A DNA stretch of 64,000 nucleotides. Origin: Vespa crabro. Lineage: Eukaryota > Arthropoda > Insecta > Hymenoptera > Vespidae. The notes under the pieces are model-generated. The model saw only the letters and a list, made by a program, of their open reading frames with translations, was not told the origin of the DNA and made no database searches. The DNA is taken from positions 3,922,253 through 3,986,252 of the forward strand of contig NC_060976.1 in assembly GCF_910589235.1 (NCBI RefSeq), in the 5' to 3' direction. This document shows positions 53,421-64,000 of the stretch, one piece after another. The number at the start of each line of letters is the position of its first letter. Position 1 is the stretch's first letter. Both the position numbers and the translations under genes were made by a program.

Positions 53421-53556
53421 CCTCGGCCGTCTCAACGCCATCAGATAACATTCCGTTTTCGTCGTAGTAGTCACTTTCAGCCGGTGTTAAAACGGCGGCC
53501 GCTGTACACGCCGTGGTTAAACGGTTAAAGTCTTGTCCGAACTCGGTGAAACTCAT
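53421..53556 (-). CDS. Candidate first coding exon (acidic N-terminus), possibly of the sarcoglycan gene
   Basis: The ATG at 53556 has a favourable insect context (GAGCAAATGA). The frame runs 45 full codons to a possible donor AGG|GTAAAA at 53420, which lacks the preferred G at +5. The sequence, MSFTEFGQDFNRL then ESDYYDENGMLSDG, is non-repetitive and acidic. The donor is phase 1. It joins the 49.7-kb exon in frame only if the second acceptor AG is used (exon start 49733), giving VETAEGKRYKSPED and then SEQSKVRMSRNQ. The frame stays open to 53290, so this could also be a separate short ORF or chance. A (GA)n tract lies just upstream. The assignment is inference from phase and composition only. 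Confidence 0.35.
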
Positions 53557-53596
53557 TTGCTCCCGTACCGGTTATCTCTTCGTTGAGATCTTTCCT

Positions 53597-53614
53597 TCTC
53601 TCTCTCTCTCTCTC
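53597..53614 (-). promoter_or_regulatory. (GA)n tract just upstream of the candidate first exon
   Basis: Read on the minus strand, a GAGA run lies about 40 nt upstream of the ATG at 53556. Such tracts bind GAGA-factor-like proteins at insect promoters. GA/TC tracts are common throughout this window, so the position may be chance. Confidence 0.2.
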
Positions 53615-54110
53615 CCTCTCTTCCCTTCGAACCCTGTTGCCTTTACACTCACACCATCTTCTTAACCTTCCGCTCTCTTACACCGATCGTTCTCGACTAT
53701 TCTATCTGATTCTTTTCCTTTTCAACCCTCACAAACCTCTTCCATAGACTCCTTTGTACTCCGATTAGTTCTCTGTTTCGACTGCACAGGCCAAATTAAT
53801 TTCGCTCGCCTCGTCGTTCGAGATACTGCTAATAGTGCGATCATACTGCGATTATGAATAAAATGTCGCTTGCGAAAAAAAAAGCGAAAGATATTAAATG
53901 TCTTTTTCTCTTCCTTTTTCCTAAGATATAGAATCGTACGGAGAACGCTTAAGTTATACTTTCGACGAGAGTTATAATAATTTGTAATCCATTTGTATGA
54001 AAGTAGAAAGAAACCCATGAGAGTTTTTCAAAGATCGTCTTTGAAAAGTGGAAAGAGATTCGATGCTTTAAGAAAGATGACAATTTTTCTTTTGCTCATA
54101 CACACGCACC

Positions 54111-54113
<3 letters not shown>

Positions 54114-54151
<38 letters not shown>
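54114..54151. repeat. (TC)n microsatellite
   Basis: About 19 uninterrupted TC units. Confidence 0.95.
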
Positions 54152-54159
<8 letters not shown>

Positions 54160-55668
54160 TCTATGACATCTTTCCGAACGCCGACAGTGGACCCAGCAGC
54201 ACCTACTTGCCGGAAAAAGGTCGATGATCGATGGTGTTTCTACGGGAACGTCGCTGTTTGTATACCATACCTCTTATGATCCAACGTGAATTTATCGCTA
54301 GAACGTTGCCAAAAGTTCTCAGAGTTCAAGGAGGACGCGATAGAAAAAAGAGGGGAAAGAAGAAAAAAAACGGACCAAGTCACCGTCATTTATATCTTGA
54401 ACATTCGCGGTTTTCAGATCCTTGAAAATACCAAGGTATGGAATTTTTCTTATGGAAAGAGAAATAAAGGTGGAGAGAAGAAGGAAGCATGTTTCGAGTT
54501 TTCAGAAGCATTCTATATTTTCCCATCGAATTCACGATAGGAAAGCTGAAAGAAGAATCGAGTAAGAGAAACATTCGTCGACAACAGCAAAACTAGAACG
54601 ATACTCATGAATAATTTCATTCGGTTATATACAAGAAACATCGGGCACCCTTTTTCCTCTTCTCATCGTCCTTTACTTTTCCCCTTCTGTCAGAGCATTC
54701 GATTGAGCATCGTTAAAGGGCAATGATCGACGATTCACCGTAACGGCATCGGCCCCGCGAGACTGCTTCGCACTGAATTTACAATCAATGCACTTTCACA
54801 GAAGCGTATCGCTGATAAAAATACATTATCAGCGTTCATAATCATTTAACGGAAATAGCAACGCGACATATTTAGACGCTTGATTACGATTGAATTTTAT
54901 TGCGCTGGGTAGTACAATTTGTAAGGCGTTCGTTTATCGGCACTGATTTATCGTACTTTTTGGTTAACTAGAAAATAGAAATAGTAAAATTCGCCGGTCA
55001 TCGATTATTGGTAGAGGATAGATTGAGGATTTTTTCAAAGATAAAGCTAACGGTGAACTATCGACTCCTCCTTTGTCGTGACGAGATAATGACCGACGTA
55101 ATAATGCTCGACGATGTCCAGAGACGATCCTCATACAGTACTCTGCAAGCAATATGGGTCTCGCAAAACACAACGTCGGCTTGGTCTCTCCCAGTGAAAC
55201 AAGGAGGAAGCAATGAGACCATAGGAAGAGGGACGATGTTCGCTGGTATGTGTCACATAATCATGCACGTCACAATGGTATTCCGCTTGTACGTACGAGC
55301 GTTCTCTGTATTGGAACATCGACCGACTGAATAGGAGATACTCACGTGCCGGATAGTACGAGGATATAGGATACCTGTATGAGACACTAACAGCAGCCAC
55401 TGATTATTGCAACCCCTATAGCAAAGAGCAGCGATCTACTGTCTCTCTCCCTATTCTAGGCCTGTCATCGTATTCGAGATAACGAATATCTGGTGTTTTA
55501 AATCGACTAACACTTGATCACCTTGGACTCTATCGGTGGATACATTCGAATTACACGAGTACGACTATTATTTGAGAAACCATCAATTTGCAATTAACGA
55601 GAGAAAAAGAAAACTTTCTCTTGAAAATAATAATAAGAGCCGACGTTTCGCTACACGAGAATATATAT

Positions 55669-55670
<2 letters not shown>

Positions 55671-55711
<41 letters not shown>
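55671..55711. repeat. (AG)n microsatellite
   Basis: About 20 uninterrupted AG units; the overlapping Glu-Arg and Leu-Ser frames are artefacts. Confidence 0.95.
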
Positions 55712-55715
<4 letters not shown>

Positions 55716-55964
55716 GACCAAAGAAAATGGAGTTAGCGAAGAGATAAGAAGATCGTACAAAGAGGAGAGCAATTGGAGAGCGGGCAGATTTCAAGACGGA
55801 CAATCCGTTCGATTGAATCTGAATCTCACAAGTGTCCTTGAGCGACACGTCTTGCCTTTTCGAGCCGACCCTCTGCCCACCATGAAGAATCGAGAAAAGT
55901 AGACGAAGAGAAAGACTTGTAGAAGAATACGAGGCGCGAGGTACGAGGCTATGCTCGAACGAAC

Positions 55965-56003
<39 letters not shown>

Positions 56004-58466
56004 AGGTCGACTGGAAGAGCAACAGGTGGCGACGTCTAGCTAGCAGGCAAGCACCCCCCTATAGCTTCCATCGCAACTTCGCGCCTCCTCCTCTTCCTCC
56101 TGTTCCCATCGTTCCACCTCCAAGCAGCACCTCCAGGCAGCACCTCCAGCAGTACCGGGAGCTGCTGTCTCTACCCTACGAGCTGATCCCAGAGAGATAG
56201 CAAAAATGTTTAATGGGGTGAACTCGCCGGAAAATACCAGGCGACCCGCGTTGCCTTGTAACGCCGCCCTGAAAATGTCGTTTCCCTCGATCAGTTTCGC
56301 ATTAACGACCGAGCCTCTGCTTATCGGAACTCCTCCCTCCCTTCCTCCTTCTCTTGGTGTCTCACTCTTTAGTATCGCGAATAGCACGGATTCTCCTTTC
56401 GCAGATAGGGTACATTAACCAAACGTAATTCAAAACGTTCTCTCGCTCGCACGTCGTAAATACATAGAGTGGTGACAGTGAGAGATAAAGACGAGAAAGT
56501 ATAAAACGACTTTTGTGATTTCGTGACGACAAGAAAAGAAGACGTTAAGAGTTTTAAAATACTTTTCCTTTTCTTTTTTTTCTTTTTTTTTTTTTTTTTT
56601 TGTTTTAGAATCATCGACCAACAGAATTGCGTGAAAAAGGAAGAAGAGAAATGGAAAAGAATTATCTTTTACAGATTTTAATCTTATAAAAAGCGTACCG
56701 TTCTGAGAAAGATAGATAGGAACGAGATGCGAAATTTTCCATTGAAATTTATACAATCTCGTTGGTGTAAAGTTCTATCAGCGAAATAACCACGTGCGTT
56801 TCCACGCGATTAGTCACGAAAAATTATTTAAGTCACCTTCATGTTTTTCGAGCTCATAAAGTTAAATTTAAAGGCGATATAAAACGGAGGTTTATATTCG
56901 CCGTTGATGAAAATAATAAAAATTCTTTTCTCAATGCTCTCGCATTTCGGAAAACTTTAAACTGCGGTAAAATTTTTAGTACGATGTTAATTTAGTCAGA
57001 ATTAAATATTTGAACATGGAACATACGACATTTTCGAAAAGCGGAAGATTCTAGTTGATCTTCATTTTCGTTCTATCCCCTCCTTTCTTTTGATCTGTCT
57101 CTCTTTCCTTCATATAAACCAACTCGGTTTTGCATCTCAAAGTGACCGAAGAGCATGAAAAAGAAACGTGCAATAAATGTTACCGAGGTCCTTTCCGGCT
57201 AGAACCCTCCGGGCTGTCTCTCTCTCTCTCTCTCTCTCTCTCCCTCCCATTTTCTAGACAAAAGAATTCCAGAGGGAACGTGAGATTACACGACACGAAT
57301 GGACTCTTTAATAGAAACATTTCCAAAGTACCGGTAAACAGATGATTTCATCTAAATCTTTTCCATTGTAAAATTAGAAGAAAAAATTCAAACGAAAAGA
57401 AATTAACCATTAACGAATTCATTTTGCAGAATTTCTGAAAAAGACCACGCCAATTTTTTTATCCCCGACGATGTCAAATTAGAAAAAAATTTTAAAAAAA
57501 GAATTACAGGAACGAGCGAAAGGAGTATAGAAGAGAAAGAAAGAGGAAAAGAAATCTGAAACTACCCGCAGTTTGAACAAGATGAAACAGGAAAGAGTCT
57601 CACTTCTTATGCTAATATCCAAAGCGATCCACCGACCACTTTCATAAAGAAGACGATGCTTTTCCTATTTGCGAAATAAGACCGTCGAGTTTGTTACAGA
57701 GGCTGGTTGGTGGTAGTGGCGTTTGTGGTAGTAGTAGACGGAGGGTCGGCCGACAGGGTGGTTTTGGTACTTGCGATAGAAGGGGTTGTTATGCTCGCGG
57801 CATCTGCCACCACGCTATCCGATATACGATACTTTGTTTGCCGAGTCTCGCGGCTGGTTTTCTACGTAGGCGCTTGTATATACGGAGTTACCTTTCAGTC
57901 TCATTCCCTTTTCGATCCACCCGTGGCAGGAAGGGCTTGAGATTCGTTGTTGCGGTTTAACTGAATAAATCTGAATACCCGAGGTCGACGACGCGCATTT
58001 CCGCTAAAGTCCGATATTTTCTTTTCTCGAAACTCAAGCCTGAATATTGTTGGAAGGGGAAAATTTGCTCGACACGAAAGCTACAAGATATATCTGCAAA
58101 TGAGAGGCTCAATGAGTATACTGTAATGATTTCTTTTATAGTTTAATGAAAAAGGTGAAACTCGTATATACGGGAGAATAAATTCATTAATAATATGAAT
58201 AAAAAGAAGAACGTAACGTGGATTTTATTGAACTTGATAATCCAATCTTCTTCTTTAAAAATCTTTTACGCGTTATCAAAATTGAATGAACAAAATGTTA
58301 ATTAAAATTAATTGTAAAACTTTTCTCCTACAATGAAAAAGCAATACGTACGAATTATTTGTCTCAATGAAAGAAATTAGGATAAATTATAGATTGTCGC
58401 GATTCGATATTCATATATTTCGTAAAAATTCGTGAACGAAAGCAAACAAACGAAGGCGAAAGAAGA

Positions 58467-58534
58467 AAGAAAAAGAATTTAAAACCTGTCGCATCGTAGG
58501 AAAAAAAAGAATTTAAAACGTGTCGCATCGAAGA
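58467..58534. repeat. 34-bp direct tandem duplication
   Basis: GAATTTAAAAC followed by TGTCGCATCG occurs at 58475 and again at 58509, with only a few differences between the two copies. Confidence 0.85.
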
Positions 58535-58553
58535 ACATAGCTAGCAATCTCAC

Positions 58554-59186
58554 ATGCAAATTGAGGGGTAGGAGGAAGTTGAAACGTGGAGAACGAAGGG
58601 GCTGAATAGAATGGAATGGGGTGGTCAGAGAGATGAGGGGGGGGGGAGGAAAGGAGAGAGAAAGGTGAATTACTGAAAGAAAGAGGTGGGTAAGGAAAAG
58701 AAGAAGTAGAAAGAAAGAAAGAAAGGAAAGGAAAGAAAGAAGGAAGGAAGAAAGGAAGGAATAAGAGTAGGAGGATACTTAGGGAAAAATTTGTTCTCTT
58801 AAGATTTCTCTATGCAAATCTCGTACCTTAGCGTTCCCTTGGCCGCACAGCCGTGCAGGTTACATTTGCATTTTACATCTACATTCATACCTGAACGGTG
58901 CTACTAAGCCTTAACACACAGGTGTGCGCCCGCGTGCATTCCCTGTCTCACGTTTTATTAATGATCCGTAAGTGTCGCTAACCGAGGCGAACAAGAAACG
59001 ACAGGAGAGTGGGAAAGAGATAGATATGTATGTAGGTGTGTCTCTCTCTCTCTCTCTCTCTCCCTCTCTGTGTGTGTAAGTATTCCAATTATTGTTACAC
59101 CATTAATGGTTTCACGACGATTCTCTCTTATGAATAACGAATAATTTTATCTTCTCTGCTCACATTCATAGAAATAAAATGCAAAT
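58554..59186. promoter_or_regulatory. Cluster of four POU octamer motifs
   Basis: Perfect ATGCAAAT or its complement ATTTGCAT occurs at 58554-58561, 58812-58819, 58864-58871 and 59179-59186. The middle pair sits in a GC-balanced block with an E-box (CAGGTG) near 58920. This is compatible with an enhancer; it rests on consensus matching only. Confidence 0.3.
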
Positions 59187-59614
59187 AAAATGTTGCTTTT
59201 TCTTAATATTAATAAAATACAAGATAAAAATGCTTTGAGAGAATAAATGAAAGAGGCAAGGAGAGAGAGAGAGAGAGAGAGAGAAAGATAAGGAAGTTCG
59301 TTCGCAATTGCGAGAATAACGACATCCCTCTGTGAATGAAAGGTACCGTTTTCATTAGCGAATGGAATGTCTCTTAACTAAGAATTGTTCCTAACTCGAA
59401 TGCTTCTCAATCTACTTTATCTCTATCCGTTAACTTGGAATCCATTGGACATGCCATTTGTTCCCTCTTGCATCGCCCAAATTATGAACGATTTGGATTA
59501 TCCGATGAAGATTCGATGAGAAAATGAATAGTAAAGAATAAAAAGAGAAAAAGATATTTTCACAGTGAAACTTGTATTATAGTTTCAGAAAACAAAAAGA
59601 AAAGGGGGAAATGA

Positions 59615-59658
<44 letters not shown>

Positions 59659-62003
59659 GGAGAGGAAAGAAAGGAATAATGTGATTCCGCTTCCGCAAAA
59701 ATGGATAGAATCACGTGGAAAAGTTCGTTTTGCACCTCTCGTAACTAACTTTCGTTCTCGCTCGTTCCACTCTTGTCGTCCTCGTTTTTTTTTCTATCCA
59801 TTTTAGTCGGAGAATCGGCTCGAGTCTCGCGTCCACTGATTTCGTTTCCATGCTGAACCTTCGTCGTTACGTCACATTCGTCAGGGAAATTAAATAATTG
59901 CATGATAATCCCGTGGATTACATTCCAGTGGAATCGAGTTTGCAAATTAAAGGGTAATTAATCCTACGCATCCGAAAAATTTGCACGGCCAAACTCTGAT
60001 GGTAAATAATTTACGTATCTAATAAAAGCTCGGTGACGGATGTTGCTTGGCCGAGAAGTCGCTTTCGCTTTTTTCCAATTTATTTTCATAACGTTGAGGA
60101 TGAGACAGGATAAGAGACAGAGGCAGAGAAAGAGAAGAGAAGAGAAGAGAAGAGAAGAGAGAGTAATAGGAACGTACGGACCGATTCATATAGCGTTTGC
60201 TTTTGCCGCTTGATAAACTTTGTGGTAGATTTCTATAGGAAACCACCATTTCGAAGAGATCCACTTCGAGAGAGTAATTATCTCGTGAGCACCTTTGAAG
60301 TAGCCAGTGAACTATTTGGAGGCAACTAAACGAAGATGGTTCCACGGTCTGCCTTCTGAGATAGCTGATCGAGAACCGAGCACGTTTCTTGTAGTTATTA
60401 CGTAAGTTATGGCTAAAAGTCTACGAATGAGACAAGGTTATTCGTTTCGAACGAAATTAGAAAAGCGTTACGTGCTAATTCAACGATAAAAGTGTCTGCA
60501 CGTTAAATCGAAGGTTAGCTAGATAAGTAAGTATCTATTTATCGATGTATCGAGATGCATTGGCTTTTTAAGAAAAGATTAACGTTAGACGACTAAGATC
60601 GGTCTTTTCAGGAAGAGTTTTTAATTACGACTAAAAATCAAGTTTACTCGATCGGTATTGAGATTGTCGACGAAGGAGACGATTATTAGATTTCCAGGGC
60701 AACAAGCTTGCTCTTCGAAGGAGGGTCGAGTGGAGAAGGAGGACGCGGAGGAGTAAGAAGAGGACGCGAGAGAAAACCGGCTAAATAGTCGACGGTACGA
60801 TTCGAGAAAATGGTAGAAGGGGATAAAACTATTTCTCTTACTTTTACGGCTCGTCGGTTGTGATTTGAATACGCTAGTGAAATACTCAGTTAGCGGCGCG
60901 TGCCCCGAATGCCTGATCGCTCTTGTTGGAATCGGTTAAAGGAGCCACTCGTTAACTTCGTTCGAACGACATTAGGCGCAGCTCTCGTCCTCGCCTAACT
61001 CGTTCTACGATCGGTCGATACGCTCTCTCGAAAAAGTCGAGTACTCGAAACTCGAGCAACGAGTACACTCAACAATAGATTCTTATTCCTATCGAACGAG
61101 CGATGGTAATGATTACGAATGCAAAAAAAATCTGACAATAATTGCTAGAGAGAGAGAGTATTACTTTGAATAATTACTTAGGGTTAAAATCACGACGTGT
61201 ATTCCTAATCGTGACGATAATTCAATGATTTGATATAATTCGGTATTTAAATGAAGTTAAAATAGTTTGCAAGAGCGATTTGTCTTAGAGAGTTTGGTGC
61301 AAGTACGCGACGTTCCATAGCGGTGCATCTCTCATGTCATATTATCGTAGACACACGGACTCCCGCACACCAAATACGCTTTCGTAACGATGCATCGTAG
61401 CTTGCATGAGTAATTTCGACTATGCGCGTTCGCCTATAGGACGTTATTGGAAACTGCTTTGATACAAATTCGAGATAACGAGACACGGAAGGGGCCTCTC
61501 GTTGCCGCGTGAAATCCCAAAAACGAACGTATTTGTTAGACTAAAATATCGTGTCCAAATTTTCAAATAACAATTTGCTTTAATAAACGATTCGCTTTAT
61601 TCTAATAAAGAAGATCATTGTAATTTTACGCGTGCAATCATCTAATTGATAAAACAACGTTAGTAATAAAGTTCACATTTTTCAAATGGAGAAAAAGAAT
61701 GCATGACAAAAAAATGCGCGTGTATACGTGTACATGCGAGAATTCAAAGAAATACTTTGAAAAGCGGAAGTAAGCGATGTGACGGTCGACTTTTGAAATT
61801 AACTATCCGATTTACAAGGGCTTTTCACGAAAAGTACTTTCTCGTCAATTTCTCTTACAACTAATCAAAACTTCCTTCCCGTTTTCGCAAAAGAAAAAGA
61901 AAGAGGAACAGTTCTATTCGATTTGAGAAGCACTTTGATTCATCCCTTCGTTTACTCCTGAATGATCAACAATAATTTTCTCTCGGTCCTCTCAAAGCGT
62001 TTC

Positions 62004-62034
<31 letters not shown>

Positions 62035-62868
62035 AAGAAAGAAAAAGTCCTGCAGAAGAATTCGTTTATTTGTTTGCTGCTGACGTTGATATAAACTACG
62101 TGTACAGGATGAGAGCGAGAGCAAGAGAGAGAGAAATAGTGAAAGATTTTTGCACAAGAAAGGTAAGCACGCGAAAAGTTTCCGCGTATTTTAAAGCACA
62201 TATCCGGCTTACTGGCCAGCAATATCGCGAAAAGTATTTCATAGAGAGGTATAAAGCTTCCCAGCGTCGATCTGTATCCGTCCGTTGAATTATTAAACCA
62301 TTCGTGGTATCTACGTGGCACAAAAGTGTGAACCTCGCCTGAAAACCACAGAATGGCTTTAATCTTACTGCAAAACGATTTTCCAGCTGTCACAGAATGA
62401 TTACTTTAAAGCTAGTAAAGACGATAATATCGATACTTTGAACAAAACTTTGAACAAAACTTATCCGTTATATTTTAAAGCGATGTATGATATCATGAAA
62501 TCTTTGAAATGTGTAATTAAACGAAATTTTCAAATTCTATCCAGTGAATCTTCTATTCAGCGAACAAAGTATCGAACTCCGTTGAATCTAACGAAGCAAA
62601 AGTTTATTAGTTCCTTTTTCTCTTTCGTTAAACGCACAGGCGAGGAAAATCGATGGTATATCTGGCGCGTAGGTTTTGAAAATGAAATAAAGAACAGTCT
62701 CCCTTTTCATTCGATCTCGCAGGAAGGAAACCACGAAAGTACCGACATGGTAGCTCGGCTCCAATCGGTGAGTTTGAGAACAAAGTCGATATTAAAATCA
62801 ATCCATCGTCGTGTGCGAGAGAGGAAGAGTTCGACTGAGTTTGTAACCTTAAGAGTTTCACCTTGCTC

Positions 62869-62869
<1 letters not shown>

Positions 62870-62912
<43 letters not shown>

Positions 62913-62913
62913 G
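62870..62913. repeat. (CT)n followed by (ATCT)n microsatellite
   Basis: About 14 CT units run into four ATCT units. Confidence 0.93.
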
Positions 62914-64000
62914 CTTTCGTTTCACCTCGTGCCAACTATATATTGAACTTCAGTCAAGTTTACTCTTCTATTTGCGTTTCACCGCATCACCACGGAGGGT
63001 TAAGAAAGCTCGGCACGAAAAGAAAAAAGAGACAGAGAGCGAAAGAACGAACGAAACTCGATGAGATGATCTCTTCGTAGCTTTAAGTTGCACACTTGCG
63101 TCCCAAGTAAGTACTGGAATTCTCCTTTATCGTGCGACGAATACCGTCTTCTCTCCTCGTTCTCTCTCTCTCTCTCTCTCTCTCTCACCTTCTTCGTCCC
63201 ATTTCGTACTTATTCGCTCTCTTCTTCCGAAATGCAAGTACATTTAAAGTATGCCCGTGGAAAATTTGTAATTAACGTTAATGGTAATCTTTTATCTATC
63301 TCAAATGAAAGTTTGGAACATACAAATTTCTATTTCTCGTTATCAATGTCACTTCGTTTTTATTTTTATATTGCACATTTTCCCATGCAAATAAATTTTA
63401 TTTAACTGTGAATATTCAAATGTCTATATCCTCACAGTTCTATGGGCGTTTTATTACATTTAGTTTAATTAGAATATTAACAAATTTACATTATATTGTA
63501 GCTGTTCATCGTTCACATGTACTAGTTTCCCTTAATTGGATACGCGTTCGCGTGTTACAACGATATATTGAAAGTGATAATTGGGAGACTTCAAAAATAC
63601 GAGATGCAAGTATTTCTTTTTTTGCTTTTTCGTTATCGTTAAAGCTTCGTAACTATAAATAACATTTTGCTATAGTAGCGATCGAAAATTCGCCGCTTTT
63701 CCATCGGTTTTTCCATCTTTGTTCTGTGATTTTGGCCGGTTGATATTAATAATGTCGTTTTTGATTAAAAACGGCATCCGCAATGCTCAAAAATGCATAT
63801 CGATGTTGGTAAATAAATAAATAAATAAATATATATATATATATATGTATGTATATGTATTAAATACATATAGTATTTCATTTTAGTGATCCAATTCTGT
63901 TACCATAAGTTGAAAAAATTAAAACAATAAATTCTTCTCTAAAATTTTATAAAAGCTTCTATCTTGCAAGGAATATTAATTATAAATAAGATCAGTAAAA

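Larger units (their letters stand above)
3415..53556 (-). other. Scgdelta: Delta/gamma-type sarcoglycan gene, span of certain and candidate coding exons
   Basis: Overall gene model on the minus strand, assembled by reading splice sites and phases. Certain exons are 14580-14293, 4439-4250, 4119-3927 and 3832-3415, with phases 0, 1 and 2 at the three junctions. A probable upstream exon is 49737-49679 and a candidate first exon is 53556-53421. The product is a type II membrane protein of the sarcoglycan subcomplex, which in animals stabilises the dystrophin-glycoprotein complex at muscle and other cell membranes. The core is 362 residues, against about 290 for vertebrate delta-sarcoglycan; the extra length lies in the cytoplasmic tail and a glutamine-rich insert near the C-terminus. 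Delta, gamma and zeta members cannot be separated from this sequence alone. Insects usually keep one member of this group, so the delta label follows fly usage. The transcription start is not identified. Confidence 0.9.
53615..64000. other. Upstream flank, no certain gene
   Basis: Contains (TC)n at 54114-54151 and 62870-62897 and (AG)n at 55671-55711, plus GA/TC tracts near 55973-56000, 59260-59284, 59618-59651 and 63159-63186. The 56037-56400 block is GC-rich and open on both strands. A 34-bp tandem duplication lies at 58467-58534 and a cluster of octamer motifs at 58554-59186. The right edge is AT-rich with TAAA/TA repeats at about 63810-63850. The sarcoglycan transcription start could lie here or beyond the window. 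Confidence 0.5.

Noticed and set aside
55008..55334. Plus-strand 108-codon frame (MVEDRLRIFSKIKL)
   Set aside because: Both strands are open here and I see no splice partners or known motif; kept only as unexplained sequence.
55344..55373. Possible 29-nt minus-strand exon between CATACAG and GTGAGT
   Set aside because: Splice-like ends exist, but it has no pyrimidine tract and the length (phase) does not connect the sarcoglycan exons in an open frame.
57691..57960. Plus-strand frame of 89 codons (MLQRLVGGSGVCGSSRRR) and an overlapping hydrophobic frame
   Set aside because: It starts in a GGTGGT/TAGTAG-type low-complexity run and several frames on both strands are open; no donor or partner exon supports it.
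22449..63405. Many ORFs with Leu-Ser, Glu-Arg or Arg-Glu runs
   Set aside because: They are translations of GA/TC microsatellites and carry no other domain.
1..64000. tRNA, rRNA, CRISPR, insertion sequence or known microRNA
   Set aside because: I looked for cloverleaf B-box context, ribosomal motifs, regularly spaced short repeats and common insect microRNA seeds and found none that I could support by eye.

Overview
The window looks like insect nuclear DNA, most likely from a hymenopteran (bee, wasp or ant). It is AT-rich but has many CpG dinucleotides, it is crowded with (GA)n/(TC)n and (TCG)n microsatellites, and I recognise no transposon ORF. The order-level placement is inference. I see no bacterial operons, phage, CRISPR or rRNA.

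The one gene I can support firmly is a delta/gamma-type sarcoglycan on the minus strand, part of the dystrophin-associated glycoprotein complex. Four coding exons are well supported: 14580-14293 (cytoplasmic tail plus membrane anchor), 4439-4250, 4119-3927 and 3832-3415 (C-terminal cysteine cluster and stop). Their splice phases fit exactly (0, 1, 2) and give 362 residues from the Met at 14580. A 59-nt exon at 49737-49679 with good splice sites continues the frame upstream without a stop, so the real start is probably further 5'. A candidate first coding exon at 53556-53421 fits in phase if a second AG at the 49.7-kb exon is used, which would give about 426 residues. The gene therefore covers roughly 50 kb, with introns of about 9.9 kb and 35.1 kb but only 94 and 130 nt between the last three exons.

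Layout: 1-3400 is the 3' flank with a (TCG)22 tract. 3415-4439 holds the clustered C-terminal exons, including a glutamine-rich expansion in the ectodomain. 4440-14292 is an intron that carries a ~294-bp tandem satellite array (about 8.4-9.8 kb) ending in an inverted-repeat structure. 14293-14580 is the membrane-anchor exon. 14582-49678 is a giant intron made of AT-rich sequence, microsatellites and a few GC-balanced blocks that may be regulatory. 49679-53556 holds the candidate N-terminal exons. 53.6-64 kb is upstream sequence with a both-strand-open GC-rich block at 56.0-56.4 kb and a cluster of POU-type octamers at 58.5-59.2 kb.

Most other open frames are microsatellite read-through (Leu-Ser or Glu-Arg runs) or satellite copies and are not called. 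I found no convincing second protein-coding gene. The most unusual items are the polyglutamine insertion in a normally compact sarcoglycan ectodomain, the cryptic N-terminal extension, and the satellite with its foldback end.
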